Program-made: the position numbers and the translations under genes
The notes under the pieces: generated by a model
The model's database searches: none
The model's input: only the letters and a program-made list of their open reading frames with translations
Told to the model about the DNA's origin: nothing
NCBI RefSeq assembly: GCF_002160055.1
Contig: NZ_NFJV01000028.1
Coordinates: forward strand, 1-47,406
Origin: Mediterranea sp. An20
GTDB lineage: Bacteria > Bacteroidota > Bacteroidia > Bacteroidales > Bacteroidaceae
Direction: 5' to 3'
DNA: 47,406 bases
In this document: positions 17,386-25,813 of the stretch, one piece after another
How positions within the stretch are numbered: the first letter of the stretch is position 1
Layout of the letters: each line of letters begins with the position of its first letter

Positions 17386-19053
17386 TTATATATGTAACGG
17401 ATGAAGCATAAGTTGTCCATCCTTATCTATATAAAAATCATAATCCCCGTTTCCTATATTTTTGAGCAAAGAAATTGCATCCTCATCGCCTTCTTGGGCT
17501 AATCCTTTAAGTTGCAGCACATAATCGGTAATGAGGCCTTTGAGCAACCTGTTTTGTTCCATGAGTTTTTCCATACATTCTTTGCCATAGTAGTCAACCG
17601 ATATGTCGGGGTGCAATCCATATTTCCGATACACGGCTGTCATTACCTGTTTAACGACTTCTTCCGTACACTTTTCATTCTGTTTCACATCCAACACAAC
17701 AATGGCATCATGAATCGAAATAACCTTGAATTTCTTGGCATACAACTCGACTAAGATTTTACCGAATAATTCACTCTCTATCTTCATCATATCATTTGCG
17801 AGCTTTGTACGGTTTTCCCTCTTGGAATCAAGCACAACTTTATAGACATTAGGAAAATCCTTTGCAAACATCTTGGCGTATTCCTTGCCTCTTGCTGTCA
17901 GTTTCTTGCTATAAAAGACCTCTCTAAACATCAAGACCTTAATATCAGAGCGAAGCAAATTTTTCTCGTTTACCATTTCATCTGGTATGGCAACATTCCA
18001 AAATAGACCCATTGAAGTCAAGTACATATAGTATAACACATCTATTGGGATGGATTTTATATTTTCTTTCTCTACATTGTTTGTTATCAATGTTTTGCGT
18101 AGTAATCGCCTAACATTATGAGATTCTACATTGGACGTATATATTTGCTCGTATATTGGGTAAATCCTATCCATCAAAGAAGTGGAAATATCATAGTATG
18201 ACATTAGGATAGAGTTAAATAATAAAGGATGAGAGTTATGTATGTCTAACGAACATCTAATATTAAGGAAAGGTTTAAGCAATCTTGGCGTAGATGTAGC
18301 TATGGAGTAAATTCTCTTGTTATCATCTATGGAAGTAATGTGAAAATCACCATCCAAATATCTATCTATCACCCTAACATAGTATTCGTTGGATTTATCT
18401 GTTGGAAATATGTGTGAAGTGACAAATGAAACAGCTTCATCTACATATTGAAGTTTAAGATATTTGAGGCTGTCATTATAGCGAGAATATAAGTAATCAT
18501 TTTCAAGCCTTTGTTTGTTGTCTTGTTCTTCTTTGGTTTGATATGGCAATAGGCATTTGTTAAGTTTGTCATCATAGTCTGATAGATATGAAGAAGGACG
18601 CAAGGTATATGTAAATCTTACGTTTGGTGAGAAATAATATCCGTATGTCTTTTCAGCCAATGAGTAATAGCCATCAGAATACAATATACCCATCTTAAAG
18701 AGATTATCTAACATCTTCCTATAATCCTTGCCAAAGACATTTTGAAGTACAGAAGAATGAAGATAGGCTATACCGTTATCATTATTAAGAGTACGTTTAA
18801 TAATTGTATGTATAAAAAACTCATATTTCTTTGCCAATAAGTTTTCACGCTTTACAACGGTTTTCTTTTCCGCTTTAGGCTCATCACAATCAGCCATTGA
18901 AGCATTAGGCAACTGTATCTTGGGCATAATGGTAGGAGCGGATTTAGAATATAATCCGTATGTGTTTTCTGCCTTTACATAATGGCTTACTATTTCACCA
19001 ATGGAATAATCTTTAAAAACCCATATTTTCTTTGTGTAGAGAGATTTTTTCAT
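17386..19053 (-). CDS. Protein with family-A polymerase palm motifs (divergent, mobile-element type)
   Basis: A 555-residue protein counted from the ATG at 19053; an upstream TTG at 19092 could add 13 residues. Three motifs occur in the order and spacing of the Pol I/T7 RNA polymerase superfamily. They are motif A-like LDIHNSHPLL (D270-N273-S274-H275-P276), motif B-like R368-x3-K372-x3-F376-x4-Y381 (RSDIKVLMFREVFY), and motif C-like SIHDAIVV (H448-D449). Between B and C comes FPNVYK...ES, like the helix after the Pol I fingers. An N-terminal winged-helix-like region (about 70-150) has NGIAYLHSSVLQNVFG. No 3'-5' exonuclease domain is seen. It may be a DNA or RNA polymerase or primer-making enzyme of the element. 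This is inference from motifs only. Confidence 0.55.
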   Translation of the reverse strand: MKKSLYTKKIWVFKDYSIGEIVSHYVKAENTYGLYSKSAPTIMPKIQLPNASMADCDEPKAEKKTVVKRENLLAKKYEFFIHTIIKRTLNNDNGIAYLHSSVLQNVFGKDYRKMLDNLFKMGILYSDGYYSLAEKTYGYYFSPNVRFTYTLRPSSYLSDYDDKLNKCLLPYQTKEEQDNKQRLENDYLYSRYNDSLKYLKLQYVDEAVSFVTSHIFPTDKSNEYYVRVIDRYLDGDFHITSIDDNKRIYSIATSTPRLLKPFLNIRCSLDIHNSHPLLFNSILMSYYDISTSLMDRIYPIYEQIYTSNVESHNVRRLLRKTLITNNVEKENIKSIPIDVLYYMYLTSMGLFWNVAIPDEMVNEKNLLRSDIKVLMFREVFYSKKLTARGKEYAKMFAKDFPNVYKVVLDSKRENRTKLANDMMKIESELFGKILVELYAKKFKVISIHDAIVVLDVKQNEKCTEEVVKQVMTAVYRKYGLHPDISVDYYGKECMEKLMEQNRLLKGLITDYVLQLKGLAQEGDEDAISLLKNIGNGDYDFYIDKDGQLMLHPLHI

Positions 19054-19108
19054 TCGAGCGTGATATTTATTATTAAATAGGTGATAGTTCAATAAAGTTC
19101 AAATAGAA

Positions 19109-19279
19109 ATGGCCAAGAGACATAGTAGAAAAGTGTCTGATGCGACAAAATTCAAAATGAGCATCGCGAAACAAGGAAGAAAGAATCCTATGTTTGGCAA
19201 GCAACATAAGAAAGAAACTAAGGAAAAGATTAGCAAGGCGTTAACCGAGTATTGGCGCACTTTACCCCTTAATTTATAA
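19109..19279 (+). CDS. NUMOD3-motif mini-protein
   Basis: A 56-residue frame, too short for usual length cut-offs. It reads FKMSIAKQGRKNPMFGKQHKKETKEKISKAL, the NUMOD3 DNA-binding motif (KxS..xxGxxNPMyGKxHxxETxxKIS). NUMOD3 is normally a module of GIY-YIG or HNH homing endonucleases; here it stands alone with a basic N-terminus and a short tail. It may bind DNA as an accessory factor or be a remnant of an endonuclease gene. It is divergent from the polymerase-like gene, whose ATG is 55 bases away. The frame covers the opposite-strand open frame 19099-19329, which I treat as a shadow. Confidence 0.7.
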   Translation: MAKRHSRKVSDATKFKMSIAKQGRKNPMFGKQHKKETKEKISKALTEYWRTLPLNL

Positions 19280-19412
19280 TTTAAGGCATAAGTGCCTATA
19301 TTTCCAACTTCAACGCAAGTAAATTTCATATAATCAATTAGTTATGCGAGTAATACACGAATTATAGATTCTCTAAAACAAACACATATTACCGTTGCTC
19401 GTTTATCTGTTA

Positions 19413-19637
19413 TCATCTTTTTTTCGGTTTAGTTATTATATAGCCTTGCCTTATAACACATTTATCCGTTGTTATAGTACCCATCTTAGATAGATTATTC
19501 TTTGTCTTATAATATGAAATGCCTAATTCATCTTCCGTAAAGTCATCAAACAGCCGTGAAATACTGCCGTAATACAAGTGCTTGTCTCCTATTTGGAGAT
19601 GCACTACTTTTCGCTCTTGTTTCTTCTTTCCTTCCAT
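19413..19637 (-). CDS. Small protein of unknown function
   Basis: A 74-residue product starting MEGKKKQERKVVHLQIGDKHLYYGS. The in-frame ATG at 19676 would lie upstream of a TATCTTTG promoter element (minus strand, 19658-19665), so the start at 19637 is preferred. The sequence contains the strand-like VVHLQIGDKHLYYGSISRLFDDF and SYYKTKNNLSKMG, which suggest a small plant-homeodomain-free, DNA-binding-like fold; no family is recognised. It is divergent from the DUF2693 gene. Confidence 0.6.
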   Translation of the reverse strand: MEGKKKQERKVVHLQIGDKHLYYGSISRLFDDFTEDELGISYYKTKNNLSKMGTITTDKCVIRQGYIITKPKKR

Positions 19638-19725
19638 AGTTTCAATGATATTGAGAACAAAGATAATCTTTTTCATTCATATATTGCATATATGCCTATA
19701 CTTTAGTTTTCTTTAGCTGTAGATA

Positions 19726-19757
19726 TTTGGCTATTATTTAATATATGCCTATATTTG
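19726..19757 (+). promoter_or_regulatory. Promoter copy 1 of a duplicated block
   Basis: TTTG (19726-19729), a 20-base spacer and TATATTTG (19750-19757) match the TTTG/TAnnTTTG consensus. The 20-base spacer is identical to that of the promoter at 20231-20262. It drives the gene at 19804. Confidence 0.8.
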
Positions 19758-19803
19758 CAGTGGGTAAAGGAAATAAATCATTCACAATTAAACAAATAAA
19801 GTT

Positions 19804-20133
19804 ATGATACAAGCAATCGTAGTTAAAGGCACAACAGCAGTAAGGGCAACAGTAATCGCCAACCGCACAAAGTCGGATGAGTTGGGTATAATAAAAGCGA
19901 TGATGATTGAAACGCTTAAAACAAAGCTCCAAAATGGTATCGCACATTTCACGTTTATAAAGAAGAACGGAGAACTAAGGGAATGTTGGGGAACAACCCA
20001 ATCCAACCTTGCAAAGGCCAAGACAAACGGCAACGGTGAAAGTCGTGAGAACTATTGCACAACAGCCTTTTATGACGTAGAAAAAGGAGCTTGGAGAAGT
20101 TTTCGGTGGGAATCTTTGGTTGAAGTATTTTAA
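19804..20133 (+). CDS. DUF2693 (SH3-like beta-barrel) protein
   Basis: A 109-residue protein with the family pattern IAHFTFIKKNGELRECWGTT (strand, GELR, GT) and a C-terminal TTAFYDVEKGAWRSFRWESLVEV. DUF2693 proteins are SH3-fold small proteins common in Bacteroidetes mobile elements; their function is not established. Transcription should start at the promoter 19726-19757 and stop at the hairpin 20144-20173. The gene and the next one (20306) share duplicate promoters. Confidence 0.75.
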   Translation: MIQAIVVKGTTAVRATVIANRTKSDELGIIKAMMIETLKTKLQNGIAHFTFIKKNGELRECWGTTQSNLAKAKTNGNGESRENYCTTAFYDVEKGAWRSFRWESLVEVF

Positions 20134-20143
20134 TTCAAGTATT

Positions 20144-20173
20144 AAGGGTGTCAGCAAATGGCATCCTTTTTTA
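20144..20173 (+). terminator. Rho-independent terminator after DUF2693
   Basis: AAGGGTGTC (20144-20152) pairs with GGCATCCTT (20160-20168), nine pairs including two wobbles, followed by a T-run. Confidence 0.65.
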
Positions 20174-20230
20174 TTTTGTTGGCTGTCAAGCAATAAAACG
20201 TTATACTTTAGCATACTTTAGATCGTATAA

Positions 20231-20262
20231 TTTGGCTATTATTTAATATATGCCTATCTTTG
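20231..20262 (+). promoter_or_regulatory. Promoter copy 2 of the duplicated block
   Basis: TTTG (20231-20234), the same 20-base spacer as copy 1, and TATCTTTG (20255-20262). The upstream 'ACTTTAG' motifs also recur around both copies. It drives the gene at 20306. Confidence 0.8.
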
Positions 20263-20305
20263 TGGTGTAAATAAAAAACGAAAGTAACAATAAAAACTTA
20301 AAGAT

Positions 20306-20623
20306 ATGGCAACAGTAGAAATCATAAATAAGGCATTAGCAACGATGAACAATCACGATTGGTATTGGATGATGGCTGATTATTCACACCCTGCAATGGA
20401 TTATGCAAGAGGAAATATGAGGTATTTTGTTGAGCTTGTTGCCTCAATTAAGAATTCTACTATTGAAAATGCCTTGCGTGAACTTTGGATTGCAACTTAT
20501 GACTACATTCACGCTAATATGTGGAGTAAAGACGAAAAGGCAAGCAAACTTTACGAAACAAAGAAAGCAGAATTGATGGCAATAATCCTGCCATCAGAAA
20601 GTGGTCAAATGATGGCTGCATAA
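20306..20623 (+). CDS. Small element protein, unknown function
   Basis: A 105-residue alpha-helical protein (MATVEIINKALATMNNHDWYWMMADYSHPAMDYARGNM...). It is rich in Trp/Tyr/Met in the first 45 residues and has no recognised family. It is transcribed from the second copy of the promoter block and followed 110 bases later by the small recombinase gene. Its length, simple composition and twin promoter suggest an element housekeeping or regulatory role, which is inference. Confidence 0.65.
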   Translation: MATVEIINKALATMNNHDWYWMMADYSHPAMDYARGNMRYFVELVASIKNSTIENALRELWIATYDYIHANMWSKDEKASKLYETKKAELMAIILPSESGQMMAA

Positions 20624-20733
20624 CAATATTCACTTTCTCCACAATTTTGAATATGCGTTGAAAATAAGCAACTTACACACGACAAAACAATAAAGATATT
20701 CAGAAACAGGAAATAATAAGTAAATTTAAATAT

Positions 20734-21324
20734 ATGAAACAAGCAATTCTCAAATATCAGACAAGTGATTATTTAGAATGGGACACGGCTATGAGTCTTA
20801 TCCGTAAACTGTTTAAAGATAGAAATTACCGTATGTCACTCCTTGTTGGTTGTGGGTGTTTCTTTGGGCTGCGTATCAGCGACATTCTAACATTGACTTG
20901 GTCTATGTTGCTGAATGATGATAAATTTACTATCAACGAGAAAAAGACAAACAAACGCAGGGTTGTGAAAATCAATGCGGACTTCCAACAGCATATCCGC
21001 AAATGCCATGACGCTTTACACATCAAAAATGATAATGAAAAGTGCTTTTTGTCTCAAAAAAAAGTAGTGTATAGCACGCAAAGAATCAATATATTATTTA
21101 AGGAAATTAAGAAAAAATACAATCTAAAGATTGAACATTTTTCAACACATTCAATGCGCAAAACATTTGGTAGAAAGGTGTTTGAGTCAGCAGGTGAGAA
21201 TGCTAACATGGCGTTGATGAGATTATCAGAGTTATTCAATCATAGTAATGTGTCTGTTACTAAAATATATTTGGGCATAAGAGAAAAAGAATTGTTAGAA
21301 ACGTATGATTTGCTTGATTTTTAG
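20734..21324 (+). CDS. Tyrosine recombinase, catalytic domain only
   Basis: A 196-residue protein that is almost only the catalytic domain of a phage-type integrase. The full catalytic set is present: R47 (FGLRISD), K71 (EKKTNKR), H139-x-x-R142 (THSMRKT), H170 (LFNHSNV) and Y179 (KIYLG). The core-binding domain of about 100 residues is missing from the N-terminus, so binding would need a partner or short target. It differs from the large integrase at 26604, which keeps only part of this set. It could be a resolvase/invertase, a DNA-inversion switch or a helper of excision. The leader structure begins 65 bases downstream. Confidence 0.85.
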   Translation: MKQAILKYQTSDYLEWDTAMSLIRKLFKDRNYRMSLLVGCGCFFGLRISDILTLTWSMLLNDDKFTINEKKTNKRRVVKINADFQQHIRKCHDALHIKNDNEKCFLSQKKVVYSTQRINILFKEIKKKYNLKIEHFSTHSMRKTFGRKVFESAGENANMALMRLSELFNHSNVSVTKIYLGIREKELLETYDLLDF

Positions 21325-21375
21325 GCGTTAGCACATTTATTTTGAAGATTTGAGCGTTCTTCTCTGAAAATTAGC

Positions 21376-21383
21376 TATCTTTG
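21376..21383 (+). promoter_or_regulatory. Putative -7 element of the structured leader
   Basis: TATCTTTG matches TAnnTTTG. A TTTG lies at 21349-21352, spacing 23. The next start codon (21688) is about 300 bases downstream. Confidence 0.5.
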
Positions 21384-21389
21384 TGACGT

Positions 21390-21660
21390 ACTTAGCGCAA
21401 AGCGAGTACAGACATATTGAAGAAAGCGCATTTTCGCTTTATCTCGTTGATGTGAAACTTGGACACTTTCACAAAGATTGTTAGTCGAGATATTGTGAGA
21501 AGGACGCTCTCTTGGGTTGTATTCGTACATCACGAAATACATCCAAGTGGGGCTGTTCATTCTCCTTATTCTACTAACAAGGGAGTCCAAGCCCTCACAT
21601 CAATGAATGAGGCAGAGTGACGGCCTCGCTTTTCTTCTTATGCCTCAAAGTCTAAATAAT
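21390..21660 (+). ncRNA. Candidate structured RNA or long 5' leader
   Basis: This 363-base gap (21325-21687) has no convincing gene but several stems. AAAGCG/CGCTTT (21423-21440) is a small hairpin. TATCTCG (21440-21446)/CGAGATA (21486-21492) closes a domain with TGTGAAA/TTTCACA (21451-21473) inside. 21511-21547 forms a long hairpin of about 13 pairs. CCTCA/TGAGG (21593-21612) follows. A TAnnTTTG promoter sits just upstream. It could be a regulatory leader of the 21688 operon or a separate RNA. No known riboswitch class is recognised. Confidence 0.45.
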
Positions 21661-21687
21661 AAAAGAATTCGCATCGCAGGGCCATAG

Positions 21688-22932
21688 ATGCAACTAAATT
21701 ATTATTGCATTATGGCTGAAAGAATATGTGATGCCAAATACACTTTCTTTGGCGAATTATGTAAGAAAAGTTTAAGGTTGTTAGCCTTAGTATTTTTGTC
21801 ATTAACAGCAATGATGACATTTGCTCAACAAAGCAACTACTTAAATCGTACAAACCCGAAAGGTGAGAAATTTACTGAGGCTCAAATTAAATCACTGAGG
21901 GAACGGTTAAAACAAGCAGGATGCAGATTTGGATCATATAATGGGCATAACTATTGGTGGACTCAAATTAAGTGGAAAGAAACGGCAAGCGCTGTTTCTG
22001 AAAGGACAAAGATACCAGTAGATACATTGTATATATTAGCGGAAATTGGCGCAAGAGACCAACTCATATCTCAGTATAAGGAGGATGCATATAAACACAT
22101 TGAAACTTACGATAAAATACTCAATGATTTTTTCATTCACCCCAATGACATAACAGGTGCTTCTAATTATATACTTGCATTTCCCAATGAGCCGAATATT
22201 ATTGTACCTATATTAAAGACAAAGGAAGAACAAATTTTTGACAATCTTGTATTTTCGGATAATTTAAAGACTTATACAGGTGAATTTGAGATGACGGGGT
22301 TCGCCTTTGGCCCAGCTAATATAGTATCGTTAGTGGGTACAGCTAATTACCAATATAAGGATGCTCCAGATGGCAGTAGAATATTCGAGGGTAAATTCTC
22401 GTTTGATCAAGGTGATACTGGCCGTAAGGCAAAAGCAGCAGGATTTTTTATAAATGATAAACAAGTGGGAAAATGGACATGGGATTATCCTATACGAAAT
22501 GACGCTTATGATAGAGACATTGATTTTCATTGTGAAATAATTTTCAACGAGAACGGAATTCCTGATGGCGATTTTGATATTTACATAGGGAAAGTATCTA
22601 AAACAAACGGAGCATATAAACGTAGTTATTATAGTGGAACATTTAAAAATGGGAAATTAGTCTCAGTCAGATTTAAAGACCGCAATTTAATTTGGTGTCA
22701 GGGGCAATATGGTCTAAATGGGAAACCTCAAGGGACTTGGCGTATGGGAGAAGAAGGTAGTCATAATATTACAATAACATACGATGATTACGGGAATGTT
22801 AAAAAATCAGGTTATAGAGATGATAGTACAGGTGATTGGATTGTAGCAACATCTGATTATCCAAATAAACTTTATTCACAGGTTGTTGAGATGATAAGAT
22901 GGGGATATTGTTTTCGGTCAACTTCTTTCTAG
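21688..22932 (+). CDS. Exported MORN-like-repeat protein of unknown function
   Basis: A 414-residue protein with a long n-region followed by a hydrophobic signal segment (SLRLLALVFLSLTAMMTFAQQ), so exported. A second ATG at 21712 (MAERICDAKY) is also possible. The C-terminal half contains repeated GKW..WDYP, SGTFKNGKLVSV, and GKPQGTWRM units like the MORN-type repeats of YwqK proteins. The middle (TGEFEMTGFAFGP) is also strand-rich. No catalytic motif is seen. It is the first gene of an operon with two zinc-ribbon membrane proteins (gaps of 34 and 12 bases). Confidence 0.7.
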   Translation: MQLNYYCIMAERICDAKYTFFGELCKKSLRLLALVFLSLTAMMTFAQQSNYLNRTNPKGEKFTEAQIKSLRERLKQAGCRFGSYNGHNYWWTQIKWKETASAVSERTKIPVDTLYILAEIGARDQLISQYKEDAYKHIETYDKILNDFFIHPNDITGASNYILAFPNEPNIIVPILKTKEEQIFDNLVFSDNLKTYTGEFEMTGFAFGPANIVSLVGTANYQYKDAPDGSRIFEGKFSFDQGDTGRKAKAAGFFINDKQVGKWTWDYPIRNDAYDRDIDFHCEIIFNENGIPDGDFDIYIGKVSKTNGAYKRSYYSGTFKNGKLVSVRFKDRNLIWCQGQYGLNGKPQGTWRMGEEGSHNITITYDDYGNVKKSGYRDDSTGDWIVATSDYPNKLYSQVVEMIRWGYCFRSTSF

Positions 22933-22966
22933 TTAGTATATACTCAATAGTTAATGATTGAATAAT

Positions 22967-23758
22967 ATGGCACTAATTAAATGCAGTGAATGTGGACATG
23001 AAATTTCGGATAAGGCTACATCATGCCCTAATTGTGGATGTCCAATAGACAAAAAAGTTGCATGCAAAGAATGTGGTTATGAGATGTCTGCAACAGATAC
23101 AGTGTGTCCTAATTGTGGATATCCAAATGAAAATGAGGTTCATAAACTTAAACAGCAAGAAAATCCATTATCTCAAAAACGGAATGGCATAAATAAGAAC
23201 TATTTAACTGTCATTACAATACTAATCATTATAGGATTGGTCGTATACATCTTTATTGCTAATAATCAGTTTCCAACAGAGACAAAGAAAGGAGATGTTC
23301 AAGACTCTGTTGAAAATGCAGAAGAGTATGATAAAGATAAAATATTAAAAAAAGTTATTGGAACTTATACCTTTGATTATGCCCAAAGTGGAAGGTTTCA
23401 TTGTGCGCCCATTGTAGTACTGCCTGATGGAAGATGTGTTATTCTCTATCAAACATTGGGAGGCGATATCACCTCTAAATTAATAGGTACAGTTTTTATC
23501 TTATCAGATAACGTATTTACATTATCGAATGGAGAATCATTTGTGTCTGATCTCAAAACGTATGTTTATAGAAATGGCGTTGAAGATTGTACGGGAAGTA
23601 CTTATCAATGGAAATGGAATTATTATGATAATTTAGTTTTTGATTTGAATGAAATGAGACTTTACCATAGTCTTAAGGAATATAAAAACAGAGATGTTTC
23701 AGAAGCAGAATTTGCGAAAATAACCAATCATACTTCTTCAACGAGTCTTAACCAATAA
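22967..23758 (+). CDS. Double zinc-ribbon single-TM protein
   Basis: A 263-residue protein starting MALIKCSECG; the alternative start is a TTG nine bases upstream. Two zinc ribbons (CxECG...CPNCG and CKECG...CPNCG, residues 6-55) are followed by a linker and a membrane segment (YLTVITILIIIGLVVYIFIA, near residue 84), then an extracytoplasmic domain of about 150 residues with no recognised family. The first six residues and the ribbon layout match the next gene, so they share ancestry. This N-terminal ribbon/TM/external-sensor layout would suit a membrane sensor or anchor. Confidence 0.8.
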   Translation: MALIKCSECGHEISDKATSCPNCGCPIDKKVACKECGYEMSATDTVCPNCGYPNENEVHKLKQQENPLSQKRNGINKNYLTVITILIIIGLVVYIFIANNQFPTETKKGDVQDSVENAEEYDKDKILKKVIGTYTFDYAQSGRFHCAPIVVLPDGRCVILYQTLGGDITSKLIGTVFILSDNVFTLSNGESFVSDLKTYVYRNGVEDCTGSTYQWKWNYYDNLVFDLNEMRLYHSLKEYKNRDVSEAEFAKITNHTSSTSLNQ

Positions 23759-23770
23759 ATAAATCATATT

Positions 23771-25741
23771 ATGGCACTGATAAAATGTAAAAGTTGTGGG
23801 CAAATGGTATCGGATAGAGCCGAGAAATGCCCTAAATGTGGTTATCCTGTACGTTTGTCGATGGAGCAACAAGAAGAAACGGAGAAAAAAGAAACTATCA
23901 AAAATGTTCAGCCTCGACAGAAGAACAGTAAAAAAGGCATTCTAATAGCGGCTGTAGTTGTTGTGGTTATCGGTTGTGGTATATTTGCTATTCTCAACGG
24001 CCAACAGCAAGACAAACGTTCAGAAATTACAGAGCAATTTGCAAATAATGTCCAGAAATATGAAAAACTAAACAACTTTCATGAAGGACTTGCTGCTGTT
24101 CAACATAATGGTTTATGGGGGTATATAGATAAAGAAGGCAATGAAGTAATACCTTGCCAATATGAAAGTGCGGAAGATTTTAACAATTCACGTGCTATTG
24201 TTTCAAAAGGCGGGCTGTATGGTTGCATTGACACTAAAGGAAATGAAGTCGTACCTTTTGAATACGGATGGATTCATCATTATACAGATTATTTCACTGT
24301 TAATAAGGACTATAAGAACATACATGGTTGTGGCTACCTCGATAATGAGGGAAAAGAAATTGCTCCTTGCATATATTCGGCAATTTCTTCCTTTTCTGAT
24401 GGTTTGTCACGAGTGAGAAAAGATGACTTATATGGCTTTATTGATAAACAAGGAAAAGAAGTTATCCCTTGCAAATATGAATATGCAGAGGTGTTTTCAG
24501 ATGGATTAGCCTTAATTGAAAGAGAGGGATTATATGGCTTTATTGATAAGCAAGGTAATGAAGTGATTCCTTGCAAATTTACATACGCTCATTCTTTCTC
24601 TGAAGGTTTGGCTGCTGTTCAAATAGCCGATGCTGATGGCATATCAAAGGTTGGGTACATTGATTCTAAAGGTAATGAAACGATTCATTGTATCTATAAC
24701 GTGGCAGACGGTATGCATCCTTTTAGTAAAGGAATTGCCGTTGTAATGGATGAACAAGGTTTCTTGGGAGGCGTTGATGCTAGGGGCAAGGAGATATTAC
24801 CATTTGTTTATGGTGATATACAAGTGTTTGATAATGTAATAGTCACACGGGAAGCAACTTCTCAATCATATAGGCTGCTTGATAAAACAGGAAATGAAAT
24901 CTCGACTTCCGTGTATGATGCCATTTATCCATCAGATAGCGGGTTGATAATTGTTGTTAAAGACGGGAAATCAGGTTTTATAAATCAAGAGGGAAAAGAG
25001 GTCATTCCACTTACGTTTGATGCTTATTTTGATGAATATTCAGATGCAGGTTGGGTAGCAGGATGTAACCCTTTTGTAGAAGGAGTTTCTATTGTTAGAT
25101 TGAATGGCAAATATGGAGCAATAGACGAACAGGGAAATGAGATTGTCCCGTACATTTATGATGAAATTTGGGACTTTTCAGAAGGATTCGCCGTTGCTAA
25201 AATTGGTGATAAGTGGGGATATATTGATACAAAAGGAAATGGTACTTTCTCGCAAGTTGAAATTACAGCAGCTAAACAAAATGCAGTAACAGCCAATGTA
25301 GAAACAAAGAACATAAATTCTCAGGAAGAAGAAACTGAAGAAGTGTCAGAACAGCCCAAAGAAATAATTATTACTATGAATGCCCATAGTGATGCTTCTG
25401 GTGCAATGTCTAATTTGAGTGGAAGTTATGGCGTATATCAACGGCAATATAATATTCTGAGGACGAACCCTATAAGTGTGCCTGAAGGAAAGGTGTGGAT
25501 ATTTAAGCAATTTGTCAATAACAGCACAGTCCGTATTTTCAAGTCAAAATCATTTATAACTGCTTTAGATGATGGATATATTCCTGAGATATCAGAAAGG
25601 CATTTATTGGATAATATGAATGAATCTTTTACATTCATTGGAGGTGCATCAATTCAAGGATATATTGAAATTAGTCCATACCCCAATGGTGGTGATATTG
25701 CAGTAGAATTCCATTTCATAGAAAGAAATATAGGAGAATAA
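23771..25741 (+). CDS. Zinc-ribbon, single-TM, WG-repeat protein
   Basis: A 656-residue protein. MALIKCKSCG...CPKCG forms one zinc ribbon (residues 6-24), then a membrane segment (GILIAAVVVVVIGCGIFAIL, near 55). About ten WG (KWG) repeats follow (about 95-500), each with 'G(Y/F)IDKxGxEVIPCxY' and 'FSDGLAxV'. A separate C-terminal beta domain (about 530-656; VPEGKVWIFKQFVNNSTV, GYIEISPYPNGG) follows a charged linker. WG repeats build binding surfaces in surface or host-contact proteins. It follows the double zinc-ribbon gene by 12 bases. Confidence 0.85.
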   Translation: MALIKCKSCGQMVSDRAEKCPKCGYPVRLSMEQQEETEKKETIKNVQPRQKNSKKGILIAAVVVVVIGCGIFAILNGQQQDKRSEITEQFANNVQKYEKLNNFHEGLAAVQHNGLWGYIDKEGNEVIPCQYESAEDFNNSRAIVSKGGLYGCIDTKGNEVVPFEYGWIHHYTDYFTVNKDYKNIHGCGYLDNEGKEIAPCIYSAISSFSDGLSRVRKDDLYGFIDKQGKEVIPCKYEYAEVFSDGLALIEREGLYGFIDKQGNEVIPCKFTYAHSFSEGLAAVQIADADGISKVGYIDSKGNETIHCIYNVADGMHPFSKGIAVVMDEQGFLGGVDARGKEILPFVYGDIQVFDNVIVTREATSQSYRLLDKTGNEISTSVYDAIYPSDSGLIIVVKDGKSGFINQEGKEVIPLTFDAYFDEYSDAGWVAGCNPFVEGVSIVRLNGKYGAIDEQGNEIVPYIYDEIWDFSEGFAVAKIGDKWGYIDTKGNGTFSQVEITAAKQNAVTANVETKNINSQEEETEEVSEQPKEIIITMNAHSDASGAMSNLSGSYGVYQRQYNILRTNPISVPEGKVWIFKQFVNNSTVRIFKSKSFITALDDGYIPEISERHLLDNMNESFTFIGGASIQGYIEISPYPNGGDIAVEFHFIERNIGE

Positions 25742-25813
25742 ATTGTATAGTAATGTAAATATATAGAGAAGGTTGGTCAATCACGACAAATCTTTCCTTT
25801 TCGCTATATTACA

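Noticed and set aside
19099..19329. Open frame of 76 codons on the minus strand with hydrophobic content
   Set aside because: It is the antisense of the NUMOD3 frame (19109-19279), whose motif is specific; the hydrophobic content comes from the complement of Lys-rich codons.
21375..21590. 71-codon minus-strand frame
   Set aside because: Lies within the structured leader; stems explain the open frame better.
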